From Candidatus Saccharimonadota bacterium (GTDB taxonomy: Bacteria; Patescibacteriota; Saccharimonadia; Saccharimonadales; AWTP1-31), in contig JAPLYT010000001.1 in NCBI GenBank assembly GCA_026395435.1, positions 1 through 38,617 of the forward strand: DNA of 38,617 nt. The letters are read 5' to 3'. The notes beneath the pieces are model-generated. The model was not told where the DNA came from. It searched no databases and was given only the letters and a program-made list of their open reading frames with translations. Shown in pieces: positions 7,808-15,907 of this stretch (position 1 is the first letter of the stretch; every line of letters starts with the position of its first letter). Position numbers and translations under genes: made by a program.

Positions 7808-7999
7808 TTATAAACTACGCCATTCACCATCTTGTATCATTTTGGCTCTTTTGGTGGCGGCTTCTAGAGCTGTGGCACTAAATGGTAGCGATTCGTGTTC
7901 CACGACTGACTGTTCAATATCAGGGTCACCACCCTGCCTGTAATAGTCTAAATCGGCTTGAGACATCCATAATGGGGATTCAGTAGGATCTGATTTCAT
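7808..7999 (-). CDS. small hypothetical protein, 63 aa, probably leaderless
   Basis: Family not recognised; a short acidic soluble protein. ATG 7999 lacks a Shine-Dalgarno sequence, but TATTAT ends exactly 6 nt upstream and TTGTTT lies 16 nt before that, so transcription probably begins at the A of the ATG. It is followed closely by the 7456-7800 gene. Confidence 0.6.
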   Translation of the reverse strand: MKSDPTESPLWMSQADLDYYRQGGDPDIEQSVVEHESLPFSATALEAATKRAKMIQDGEWRSL

Positions 8000-8046
8000 T
8001 TATTTATAATACCATGTATTTCAGAATAAACAAATACCTGAGCTTG

Positions 8047-9546
8047 TTATATGAATAGCTTGATCGATTGCCCCGTAAGTACACGGAAGTCATATCCTGT
8101 ATTCTCAATTGCCTTGATTAATGAAAATGGCTCAGCTGCCTCAAAACCAATAACGACGCTTCCGGTGTCGAGACCCTGCCCTCGATAATGGAAGAGGCTG
8201 ATATTCCAATTGTCGCCCATCTTTTGCAAGAAATCTTGGAGTGCTTTTGGTCGTTCAGGAAAATTAATTTCATAGAGTTGTTCGTTGTTAGCTTCACTGC
8301 TTTTACCACCAATCATATGGCGAATATGCTCTTTGGTGAGATCGTCGTCCGATAAATCCTGAAACGTATATTGGTGTTGTTTGAGTTTTGAAAGTAGATG
8401 TTGCTTGTCGTTAGCGTCACGAAGATTTATCCCGATGAGGATGGTGGCATCAGATCGTTCATGTAGGCGATGGCTAAACTCGCTGATACTGTGGTCGCCT
8501 ATTATCTCACTACAAAATGCATGGAGGGCACCTGGTTTTTCTGGTAGGGTGACGGCAAATAAGGCCTCCTTGTTGCTGCCCAGCAGAGTTCGTTCTGCCA
8601 CAAACTGTAATCGCTCAAAGGTCATATTGGCACCCGAACAAATGGCAACACACGTGGCTTGGCTCAGATCATTTTCTTTTGAATATTCTTGCAAGCCAGC
8701 AATGCCAAGCGCGCCGGCTGGCTCCACGATAGCCCTCGTTTCCAGATATATTGACTTAATGGCTGCGCAAATCTGATCATTGTTTACGGTGATCATTTCG
8801 TCGACGTACTTTTGGGCTATATCGAATGTGAGCTCTCCGACTTGCTTCACGGCAACTCCGTCAGCAAATATACCCACATGATCAAGCACGATACGCTTAT
8901 CGGCAGCGAGCGATGCTTGCATGGCATTGCTATCATCGGGCTCCACGCCAATGATTTTTATTTCTGGCCGGAGCGTTTTGATGTATTGGGCGATGCCAGC
9001 CAGCATACCCCCGCCGCCAACACATATGAATATATGCGTCACGTCAGGAAGTTGGTCGAGAATCTCAAGTCCGATTGTTCCCTGCCCGGCGATAACGAGC
9101 GGGTCGTCAAATGGGTGTATGTACGTCCGACCTGATTTGGCAACCAATGTTTGAGAATGGTCAAACGCTTCGGAATAACTATCTCCTGAAAGTACCACGA
9201 CTGCTCCGTAACCTTTTACTGCTTCAATCTTAATTGCTGGCGTTGTCCGGGGCATGACAATGATTGCAGAGATACCTAATTTTTGAGCACTCAGCGCAAC
9301 GCCTTGCGCGTGATTCCCCGCACTAGCGCAAATGACACCTCGGTCTTTTTCTTGCTGAGTCAGGCTGGCTATTTTGTTATACGCACCACGAATTTTGAAT
9401 GAGTGAACTGGCTGCAGATCTTCTCGTTTGAGATAGACCTGCGTGCCAAGTTCATTGCTCAGAGTAGCTGCCTTTTCGAGGGGCGTTTTTATAGCAACGT
9501 CATATACATGGGTTTGTTTAGTTTGGTTTACGGGGTCGTTCATCAT
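8047..9546 (-). CDS. ilvA: threonine dehydratase, biosynthetic type (IlvA)
   Basis: The enzyme deaminates threonine to 2-oxobutanoate with pyridoxal phosphate, the first step of isoleucine synthesis. The 499-aa length matches the long regulated form. The PLP lysine is in SFKIRGAY (K51), the phosphate-binding loop is VGGGGMLAG (177-180), and CSGAN (303-307) is the usual serine motif. After about residue 325 two ACT-like regulatory subdomains follow (EALFAVTLPEKPGALHAF; LYEINFPERPKALQDFL), the classical allosteric module for Ile/Val. AAGGA precedes the two tandem ATGs; I use 9546. No other isoleucine or threonine gene is near, so it may serve threonine breakdown or 2-oxobutanoate supply. Confidence 0.95.
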   Translation of the reverse strand: MMNDPVNQTKQTHVYDVAIKTPLEKAATLSNELGTQVYLKREDLQPVHSFKIRGAYNKIASLTQQEKDRGVICASAGNHAQGVALSAQKLGISAIIVMPRTTPAIKIEAVKGYGAVVVLSGDSYSEAFDHSQTLVAKSGRTYIHPFDDPLVIAGQGTIGLEILDQLPDVTHIFICVGGGGMLAGIAQYIKTLRPEIKIIGVEPDDSNAMQASLAADKRIVLDHVGIFADGVAVKQVGELTFDIAQKYVDEMITVNNDQICAAIKSIYLETRAIVEPAGALGIAGLQEYSKENDLSQATCVAICSGANMTFERLQFVAERTLLGSNKEALFAVTLPEKPGALHAFCSEIIGDHSISEFSHRLHERSDATILIGINLRDANDKQHLLSKLKQHQYTFQDLSDDDLTKEHIRHMIGGKSSEANNEQLYEINFPERPKALQDFLQKMGDNWNISLFHYRGQGLDTGSVVIGFEAAEPFSLIKAIENTGYDFRVLTGQSIKLFI

Positions 9547-9581
9547 CTAATGGTACATCCTTGAATGGTATGGGTAAATTA

Positions 9582-9953
9582 TTACGCCGGGAGGTCTGCC
9601 CGATCAGTTCCCTGAGGTACTGTTACTATTGCCGGAATATCAAGGATACCTTCGGTGCCAGAATAGGGTATTAGAACGCCTTCAATCTGTACTCCGTGCG
9701 CGTCTTGATAATGCTTTGCCCACTCTCCTGCTGCTAGCGTACTTACTCGAATAAGACGTTCAAAGTGTGGTGCCATGTCCTCATGTTCCTGTGCGGCTGT
9801 TTGGTATCGGTCAATGTCAAAGCTTAAACGTGCGAGGATCCGTGATAGTTTCTCTTCTTTTGTCCGTGGGTCACGATCTAGAACAGCTTCCTCTTCTTTG
9901 GTATAGGGCCTCACTTTTCGGGGGTTTTCCGTTGTTTCGTATTCAGTAAACAT
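9582..9953 (-). CDS. hypothetical protein, 123 aa, behind the second structured leader
   Basis: Family not recognised. ATG 9953 has AAGGAAG four nt upstream. The N-terminal half is highly charged and helical (KVRPYTKEEEAVLDRDPRTK, LSRILARLSFDIDRYQTAAQ); the C-terminal half is more beta-like (VQIEGVLIPYSGTEGILDI). There is no signal or membrane helix. I see no sequence similarity to the 5395-6045 protein, although both genes have the same type of leader RNA. It lies 35 nt before ilvA on the same strand and may be co-transcribed with it, which would put ilvA under the same leader. Confidence 0.72.
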   Translation of the reverse strand: MFTEYETTENPRKVRPYTKEEEAVLDRDPRTKEEKLSRILARLSFDIDRYQTAAQEHEDMAPHFERLIRVSTLAAGEWAKHYQDAHGVQIEGVLIPYSGTEGILDIPAIVTVPQGTDRADLPA

Positions 9954-9970
9954 AGTTCTTCCTTTACATT

Positions 9971-10066
9971 AAAAAATCAGGCGGTGAAGCCTGATTGTGA
10001 GCTGTGCTAGGCGGTGGTACCGCTCAGGCTTCAGTCATGGTGAAGCACAGCCCTGTAAGTCTGAGG
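9971..10066 (-). ncRNA. structured leader / putative attenuator or riboswitch, copy 2
   Basis: Same architecture as at 6065-6160. P1 pairs 10053-10044 with 10008-9999 (GGGCUGUGCU/AGCACAGCUC, one G-U); the changed base pairs relative to copy 1 keep pairing. Inside P1 a small hairpin GCGG/CCGC (10023-10011) replaces GC/GC of copy 1. UGAAGCCUGA (10033-10024) is identical to copy 1 and can pair with UCAGGCUUCA (9994-9985). The terminator hairpin is perfect here: AUCAGGC/GCCUGAU (9995-9976) followed by six U. The gene at 9582-9953, and possibly ilvA, lie downstream. Confidence 0.72.
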
Positions 10067-10118
10067 CTGAGAATAATTTGCTGTGTAGTTTTTTGCACGC
10101 GTTGATTCATTACATCTA

Positions 10119-10147
10119 GTTATAGCAAGAAGTTACAGATTGATCAA
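10119..10147 (-). promoter_or_regulatory. promoter of leader copy 2
   Basis: TTGATC (10147-10142), a 17-bp spacer and TATAAC (10124-10119) lie in the gap just after the thyX stop codon. The predicted start near 10112 gives a leader of about 160 nt before ATG 9953. Confidence 0.7.
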
Positions 10148-10157
10148 GGATACGCGG

Positions 10158-12488
10158 CTAGGACATTTGATTGAGCTTGAACTGTGTGTAGCGTTCTGCG
10201 GCCAGGCGGGTGAGTTCTTCGTCCTCACCTTGATTGACGAATTTCATCGCTTCAGCAAGCATCGGGTGAACCTGGGCGACTTTCTCGTGCATTTGTTGGA
10301 CAAGTTTGCGATAGCCAGGGTGGCCTTGCGGGCTGGTGCGCAATTCGTGGAAGTGGAATGCCTCGCGGGCGTTGTAAGTCATCTTCCATCGCATGCGGTG
10401 TCCGAGAAGCGTGGCATATTGCGCTTCGAGAGCATAGCCTTTTTCTTGGAGCAAGCTATAGAGCCCGAGGCTAATATCGAAGCATTCTTCGAAGAGATCG
10501 ACGAGATCAGCATCCTCAACAAGTTTAGGAAGTTCATAACCGTATCTCGGTGTAAGCTGTTGCCATTCGAGATCATCGACCATGCGGTGTCGTTGGAGGT
10601 CACGGAAAATTCCATAGTCACACACCAAGTCCCAACTGTAGTGGGCTTTCTCGAGAGCTCGCCCTGGTTTGTGTCGACGATTAAGCCGTTCACCGACGTA
10701 TGCGGTCAGGACTGATGATTTCTGGCCATATGACCACTCGGCTACCTGCTGTCTGATCTCATCCAATGATAAGTGGCTTTGGTCGTAGAGCATGTCGGGT
10801 ACGAGATCGAATTCGTTACGTGGCCATACGTCAGTAAGTCGAACGGGCTGCTCGTGTTGGCCGTAGTTTTCGGGGAGTAACTCGTGGGCAATGTCCGCCA
10901 CTGCTTTGGCAGTGTTGGCACGGTAGGCGATGAGTGCCCCACCACGATCTGGCTTGTCGGCTCGCTCGAGGAATGTTGGCAATACCTTTCTGGCTTCTTC
11001 GAGCAGAGCATTCCCGGCAGTAATTGCTTCGGGGAGTGGATCACTCAGTAAATGCATAATGAGGCTTTCAAGTGATTGGCCGGATGCATAGATCCCGACG
11101 GTAGATTTAGTAGCTACCGGTAGTACTGCTCGAATGGCGTCGCAGGCTTGTGCCCGGGTAGCACCTTTCCAGGCGATATCCCGCTCTTCTGCCGGAGTAG
11201 ATGACTGGTCTTGCACGTAGGCGGTGAGCTTGTGAACCATTTCTGAATATTTATCGAAGATACGATCCATGGCATGAATGTATGAGGCTTTGGTGGCGTC
11301 GTCGAAATGAGTCGGCGTGTGATAGCGATAGTTGCCATCAGTGTCTTTTTGATCGAAATAAATATAGCGAGTTGACTGCTCCAGATAGGCTGCCAGTCTG
11401 CCCCACTCAAGTTTTTTGGTCAGCAGATTGCTGGCGTTTTCGAATACAAAATGGAGACCCACTAGTTGCTGGACGGAGTCATCGCCGTAGGCGGTAATAA
11501 CGCGTTGCAATAGTTTCTGGTCTTTGCCGGCAGCCCCTGCAAATTCGTCGAGGATGGTGATACGCATATCGTCACTTCGACGGCTCAAGCGAGCCATGGC
11601 GGCTGCAATCATGGTAGGACTCAGATGTTCCGTGAAGGCATAGACGTCGCCGGAAGCGTCGGTCACGGCATCCTTCAAGAATTCATTTCCACGGGGTGTA
11701 ATGGTGTAATTGCCATCTTTGCTTTTGATGACAAATTTTTCTTTGTCAGACACGACTGCCACTTCAGGAGTGACGGCTTGAAGAACTGGCTTGGCTGATT
11801 TGGCTGGTAGCATAGGCTGTATTGTCTCCCACAGGTAGTTATTGATAGTGTCTATATCGAGTAGCTGACCGCTTCTGACGCAGTCAATTCGCTTAAAATC
11901 TCGCGGGAATAGCTGGCACAGATCGTCGTATACTTCGACTGATTTTTGGAGGTGCGCAAGATCTGCTTCGTGGATGTCGCGCTTTCGATCGGTATATTCA
12001 CGCGTCTCTTTTTGATCGACTAATTGTTGCGCGGTTTCTGCCGGGACTCTAAGCACGAAGCTTTTGTGTGGACGAGGTATTTTGAGCATGACAAATTCGA
12101 GGTTATCGAGCCAGATGAAGTAGCCGCGGCGTTCTTCTTCGTTCCGGAATTTGGTGCCCTGGTGAGCCATGTTGGATCCAGTAAAACGGTTGGCCAGGAC
12201 TACTTTACCCTCGCTGAGTGCCTTTCGAATTTCGGTAGACGCTTCATAGCGATCGAGTGCGTAAAACAGCGAGCCGGTGTATGGACCGACGTCTTCGGCA
12301 GTGCCATATTTTCCGTTGAGATATTCTTTTACAAAAAAACTGGAAGGATGTGAATACTGCGGGAAATCAAACGTCGCTACATCGTAGCCATTATTTCGAA
12401 GTCGCTCGGCCAGCAGCGTAAACTGCGTGCCCTTGCCTGATCCATCGGTCCCTTCTATGACGATAAATAAACCTTCTGTGCTTTGCAT
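10158..12488 (-). CDS. thymidylate kinase - ThyX-like double-domain fusion protein
   Basis: The 776-aa protein joins two dTMP-metabolism activities. Residues 1-~215 are thymidylate kinase (dTMP to dTDP): P-loop GTDGSGKGT at 13-21, DFPQYSHP, and LANRFTGSN, the DR(Y/F)-like motif. Residues ~265-776 resemble two tandem flavin-dependent thymidylate synthase (ThyX) units. The first has GDDSVQQ and EQSTRY (S372-Y375) but EWGR where RHR is expected; the second has QRHRMVDD (RHR 633-635) and YNAREAFHFHELR. Motif residues are thus divided between the halves. ATG 12488 has GGAAGGA six nt upstream; the longer GTG-started frame is not needed. It lies 39 nt after dCTP deaminase, forming a dCTP-to-dTTP operon. 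Kinase part certain; synthase activity likely but diverged. Confidence 0.9.
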   Translation of the reverse strand: MQSTEGLFIVIEGTDGSGKGTQFTLLAERLRNNGYDVATFDFPQYSHPSSFFVKEYLNGKYGTAEDVGPYTGSLFYALDRYEASTEIRKALSEGKVVLANRFTGSNMAHQGTKFRNEEERRGYFIWLDNLEFVMLKIPRPHKSFVLRVPAETAQQLVDQKETREYTDRKRDIHEADLAHLQKSVEVYDDLCQLFPRDFKRIDCVRSGQLLDIDTINNYLWETIQPMLPAKSAKPVLQAVTPEVAVVSDKEKFVIKSKDGNYTITPRGNEFLKDAVTDASGDVYAFTEHLSPTMIAAAMARLSRRSDDMRITILDEFAGAAGKDQKLLQRVITAYGDDSVQQLVGLHFVFENASNLLTKKLEWGRLAAYLEQSTRYIYFDQKDTDGNYRYHTPTHFDDATKASYIHAMDRIFDKYSEMVHKLTAYVQDQSSTPAEERDIAWKGATRAQACDAIRAVLPVATKSTVGIYASGQSLESLIMHLLSDPLPEAITAGNALLEEARKVLPTFLERADKPDRGGALIAYRANTAKAVADIAHELLPENYGQHEQPVRLTDVWPRNEFDLVPDMLYDQSHLSLDEIRQQVAEWSYGQKSSVLTAYVGERLNRRHKPGRALEKAHYSWDLVCDYGIFRDLQRHRMVDDLEWQQLTPRYGYELPKLVEDADLVDLFEECFDISLGLYSLLQEKGYALEAQYATLLGHRMRWKMTYNAREAFHFHELRTSPQGHPGYRKLVQQMHEKVAQVHPMLAEAMKFVNQGEDEELTRLAAERYTQFKLNQMS

Positions 12489-12527
12489 GATCTGTCCTTC
12501 CCCCACCACAGTTTAGGTCGTCGCGTA

Positions 12528-13232
12528 TTAGTCGCTCGTCAGTCCTTTGATTTTAATTGGTATCCGCCGGGAATCTTTGTGCGCTCTTGGTAGCATTTGC
12601 TCGGGCTTCCAATCTTTGATAATGTCTTCAAGCTTGTCGCTCTTTGCTGATTGGTATTTACCACTGAGCTTCTTGTACTCACTATCAACGGGCCCTGTCT
12701 CGTAGAACACCACCTGTGCGATGCGCTCACCAACAGGCAGAACGACGCTTTCGTGTTGGTTCATGTTATAGATTTCCATGGTCCATCGGTTGATGTAGCC
12801 AGGGTCGCCCCAGCCAGCATCGAGACAAACTGCCACACCATTACGACCCCAGGTGCTTCGTGCTTGCATGGTACTGGTACCTGGTGCTTTGATGCCGATA
12901 AATTCGTGAGTATGAGCTAGTATCCGTTCGCCAGGTCGGAGTACGATGATCGGTTGTTTAGCAGGTACATTCACAAACAAGAGTCGGCCATGTTTCTTAG
13001 CCCATTGTTCATGGATCTCTGCCTTCTGAACTTCGCCAAAATATTGAGCAACAGCTTTTTCTTCGAAGGGATTGTAGAAGCCACCTTCGCTCGGTCGTTC
13101 AGTTCGGTAGTACCAGTTGCCAAGTGTAACATCGACGCTGCTACCTGCAATGTGGGCATCAATATATGGGTGAAATACAATATGACCCTCTTTTATTGCA
13201 TCCTTGATCTGAATGTTACTATATACCCCCAA
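12528..13232 (-). CDS. dcd: dCTP deaminase (dUTPase superfamily)
   Basis: The enzyme turns dCTP into dUTP, or dUMP in bifunctional forms, feeding thymidylate synthesis. The 234-aa protein carries the family core: HIAGSSVDVTLGNWYY, RILAHTHEFIGI, MQARSTWGRNGVAVCLDAGW and NRWTMEIYN, where the Glu corresponds to the catalytic residue. The C-terminal ~50 Lys-rich residues extend beyond the core. The start is TTG 13232: AAAGGGAGA lies just upstream and no ATG fits. It is followed 39 nt later by the kinase-ThyX fusion. Whether it also hydrolyses dUTP cannot be decided from motifs; no separate dUTPase gene is seen here. Confidence 0.93.
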   Translation of the reverse strand: MGVYSNIQIKDAIKEGHIVFHPYIDAHIAGSSVDVTLGNWYYRTERPSEGGFYNPFEEKAVAQYFGEVQKAEIHEQWAKKHGRLLFVNVPAKQPIIVLRPGERILAHTHEFIGIKAPGTSTMQARSTWGRNGVAVCLDAGWGDPGYINRWTMEIYNMNQHESVVLPVGERIAQVVFYETGPVDSEYKKLSGKYQSAKSDKLEDIIKDWKPEQMLPRAHKDSRRIPIKIKGLTSD

Positions 13233-13256
13233 AGCGATCTCCCTTTTGTTAGCTAT

Positions 13257-13286
13257 ATTGTACGAAATATTTCAGCCTTCACGCAA
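13257..13286 (-). promoter_or_regulatory. promoter of dcd
   Basis: TTGCGT (13286-13281), an 18-bp spacer and TACAAT (13262-13257) lie 25 nt before the TTG start codon. Confidence 0.6.
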
Positions 13287-13334
13287 GGACGTCATGCAAT
13301 ATTACAACTACCAGCAACCGGTATCATGCGAGAA

Positions 13335-13363
13335 ATGACTACGTTGCCTAGGTCAGGTATAAT
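13335..13363 (+). promoter_or_regulatory. promoter of the MprF-like gene
   Basis: ATGACT (13335-13340), a 17-bp spacer and TATAAT (13358-13363) precede ATG 13378, with GGAG between. The untranslated leader would be about 8 nt. Confidence 0.7.
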
Positions 13364-13377
13364 ACGCGGAGCGTACT

Positions 13378-15060
13378 ATGATACTAAAACAAACCAAAAA
13401 TCTCGTTCATAAAGAATTCCTACTCAAGCTGGTCGCATTTGGCGTACTGGCTAATGGTCTTTTGATCACGCTCAACTCACTTGTATCGCATGTAATATTG
13501 CGAAGACACATCTGGAGGAGTACCTTCGAATTAACCTTTTCACTCGCCGTTGGATTAACCCTAATTTACCTCTCGACGCTCCTAGCTCGGCGAAAACACA
13601 CCGCATGGATCGTGACACTCGCGGTATATACGTTTTCTCTGGGTGCTACAACATCGACGCTAATCGCCCGTGGATTTAACCATGATATCCCACTACTTGT
13701 ACTCGTAAGAGCTATCGCATTACCACTTTTCTTGGTCAGTGCACTTCTTTTGTACAGAAAAGAATTTACAGTCAGAAGTGATATCAAAAGTTTTGCCCTA
13801 ACAATGAGGAGTATTTTCCTCATTTTGAGTATTGCACTACTGTACGGAACAATCGGATTCACGTTGATGGACCAGCGTGATTTTCGGAGAGAAATAAGTG
13901 TGTCTCAAGCTGCCTATTATACGATTGATGAATTTAATATTTTTACGCCACACGCCGTTACACCGCATACCGAACGAAGTCGTGTCTTCCTTGATTCGCT
14001 CGGGTTTGTAGGTGGGATAAGCATGCTTTACGCCAGCATTTCTCTCTTCCAACCTCTTCGCGCACGGTTTCGAGATGAAACAGAACATCGGGAACGTATG
14101 CTGAAACTGTTACAAAACAACTCTGCCAGTAGTGAAGATTTTTTCAAGCTCTGGCCACATGATAAAACATACCTTTTCTCCTCTAACAGTGACGCTGGTC
14201 TAGCCTACCACGTTACTAACGGGGTGGCCATGAGTGTCGGTGATCCTGTGGGAACAGAACAAGGGGTGCATTCATTGATGGGGTCGTATCTTCAGGAGTG
14301 CGCAATTAACGACTGGATTCCAACTTTCATTCATACGGAACCCAAGCATACGCCGTTGTATAAGTTTTTTAAATTTTCGCTCCAAAAAATCGGTGAAGAA
14401 GCAGTGGTAACCATAGATTCATTTCTTCAAACAACAGCAAAAGAGAAATACTTTCGGCAGATATCCAACAAATTCACAAAACAACATTTCGAGACAGAAA
14501 TGCTTCACCCACCTCATAGCGCAGCACTTATCGGCCGACTCAAAACCGTGAGTGATGATTGGTTGGGTCAACCTGGCCGAAGCGAGCGAGGATTTATGAT
14601 GGGATATTTCTCGGAGGAATATATGCAACAATGCCCGCTCATGGTATTACGAGATGATGCGGGCACGATTCAAGCGTTTGTAAATCAAATACCTAGTTTT
14701 GACCCTGAGGAGGCCAACTATGATTTGCTCCGCCAAAGTCGTTCTGCCCCTGGTAATAGCACGGATTTTCTGATGATGGGCTTTATGGCCGAGCTGCATA
14801 AACACGGCTATAAGCGGCTTAATCTTGGCCTGTGTCCTCTTTCTGGATTGGACGCTGACGACACAGAACAAAACGGTGCTGCAGACTCCCTGCTCTCGTT
14901 TGTATATAACAATGGTGATCGCCTATACTCTTTTAGCGGATTGCGGCGTTATAAGGAAAAGTATAACCCAACGTGGTCGAGCAGATACATCGCGTATCGT
15001 GGCGGAGCACGAGGCTTAGCTCGCACCGCACGCGCACTTACTAAAGCGATGAAGCGTTAA
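13378..15060 (+). CDS. MprF/DUF2156-type membrane protein (putative phosphatidylglycerol lysyltransferase-like)
   Basis: The 560-aa protein has five or six hydrophobic segments in residues ~15-225 and then a long soluble domain. The soluble part matches the MprF C-terminal (DUF2156, acetyltransferase-like) pattern: FFKLWPHDKTYLFSSNSDAG, AYHVTNGVAMSVGDPVGTE, and near the end FLMMGFMAELHKHGYKRLNL and LSGLDADDTEQNGAADSLLS with YRFKxKYNPTW-like YKEKYNPTW. Family members transfer amino acids from aminoacyl-tRNA to membrane lipid, reducing negative surface charge. The membrane part is shorter than in full MprF, so lipid flipping may be missing. It ends 4 bp into the convergent dNMP-kinase-like gene. 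Confidence 0.85.
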   Translation: MILKQTKNLVHKEFLLKLVAFGVLANGLLITLNSLVSHVILRRHIWRSTFELTFSLAVGLTLIYLSTLLARRKHTAWIVTLAVYTFSLGATTSTLIARGFNHDIPLLVLVRAIALPLFLVSALLLYRKEFTVRSDIKSFALTMRSIFLILSIALLYGTIGFTLMDQRDFRREISVSQAAYYTIDEFNIFTPHAVTPHTERSRVFLDSLGFVGGISMLYASISLFQPLRARFRDETEHRERMLKLLQNNSASSEDFFKLWPHDKTYLFSSNSDAGLAYHVTNGVAMSVGDPVGTEQGVHSLMGSYLQECAINDWIPTFIHTEPKHTPLYKFFKFSLQKIGEEAVVTIDSFLQTTAKEKYFRQISNKFTKQHFETEMLHPPHSAALIGRLKTVSDDWLGQPGRSERGFMMGYFSEEYMQQCPLMVLRDDAGTIQAFVNQIPSFDPEEANYDLLRQSRSAPGNSTDFLMMGFMAELHKHGYKRLNLGLCPLSGLDADDTEQNGAADSLLSFVYNNGDRLYSFSGLRRYKEKYNPTWSSRYIAYRGGARGLARTARALTKAMKR

Positions 15061-15791
15061 TATATCGTTTGTAGCTTATTCGCCCGGATATCTTCGTACA
15101 GTTTGATAGATTTATTTTTTAGATCTGCCAGATCGTGATCGTTTCGAATTGTAACGTCTGCTGAAATTTGAGATCGTTCTCGCTCAGTCGGATCGTCTAT
15201 ATCTTGTTCCTCTGCATGAGATCGTTCTATCTCGACAATGATGCCTCCATGCTTTTTGATATTTTCGGCTTCCTCGGCAAACCGAACTCCACCTAAAATA
15301 GCCATACTGCAACCGCTTTTGGTAGCTCGGCGAATAAGCTCATCATTCCAAATTGTTCGTCGAATGCGATTGACGCAGAAGCCACCGATCCACTGCAAGA
15401 TAGCTCGATAATCCGCCTTATTGACTTGAGTGATTTGAGTCTGCACAAGAGCTGGATCCTTTTGGGCAAGATTGATGTATTCGAACAGTTTTTCAAAATC
15501 CCGAGGAACGGTGGTGATTTGTTCTTTGGTGATGACAAACAGTTCTGCCGGATACGTATTACCTAGGACCGCGGCCAAGATATCAGGCAGATGACAGAGC
15601 CATTGGTTAACTGATGCCAAGTCGTCGCTCGCAGGCTCTTCATCCATGAAGAACGTATTGAGCTGAGAAGCAATTTCACTTATCACTTCACTTGATTCAA
15701 ATTGTTGAGCGCTGGGATTAAGTGCAACTAAATTTTGTGCAAGCGTACTTTTGCCATGGCCAATCGGCCCAGTGATTCCAATAATTATCAT
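15057..15791 (-). CDS. P-loop deoxynucleoside monophosphate kinase-like protein
   Basis: The 244-aa protein starts with a Walker A loop, GPIGHGKST at residues 8-16. A later segment (KSGCSMAILGGVRFAEEAEN, IIVEIERSHAEEQDIDDPTE) matches dephospho-CoA/dNMP-kinase-like enzymes in which an Arg after the GVR motif contacts substrate. The resemblance is to phage-type dNMP kinases, but the substrate is inferred mainly from the neighbours (thymidine kinase, dcd, tmk). ATG 15791 has no Shine-Dalgarno sequence; TATACT ends 6 nt before it, so the mRNA is probably leaderless. It diverges from tdk across a shared nested palindrome and overlaps the MprF-like gene by 4 bp at its end. Confidence 0.75.
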   Translation of the reverse strand: MIIIGITGPIGHGKSTLAQNLVALNPSAQQFESSEVISEIASQLNTFFMDEEPASDDLASVNQWLCHLPDILAAVLGNTYPAELFVITKEQITTVPRDFEKLFEYINLAQKDPALVQTQITQVNKADYRAILQWIGGFCVNRIRRTIWNDELIRRATKSGCSMAILGGVRFAEEAENIKKHGGIIVEIERSHAEEQDIDDPTERERSQISADVTIRNDHDLADLKNKSIKLYEDIRANKLQTIY

Positions 15792-15815
15792 GCATCCAGT
15801 ATACCAATCAATCTA

Positions 15816-15878
15816 CAAATCACATTTTCTTCCCCTGTTAGAGGTTTCTCCTCTAACAGATATGAATTACGTGATTTG
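15816..15878. promoter_or_regulatory. nested palindrome between divergent dNMP-kinase-like and tdk promoters
   Basis: An inner 10-bp inverted repeat (CTGTTAGAGG 15835-15844 / CCTCTAACAG 15850-15859) and an outer 8-bp one (CAAATCAC 15816-15823 / GTGATTTG 15871-15878) share the same centre at 15847. The outer arms overlap the expected -35 positions of the minus promoter (-10 TATACT, 15803-15798) and the plus promoter (-10 TACTAT, 15895-15900). No U-tract follows the inner hairpin, so it is a better operator than terminator. Confidence 0.7.
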
Positions 15879-15907
15879 CAATCAACAGCCATGATACTAT
15901 AGAAGTC

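Noticed and set aside
10005-10035. T-box-like GGTGGTACCGC on the plus strand
   Set aside because: It belongs to the small internal hairpin of leader copy 2 on the other strand; copy 1 lacks it, and no plus-strand gene follows.
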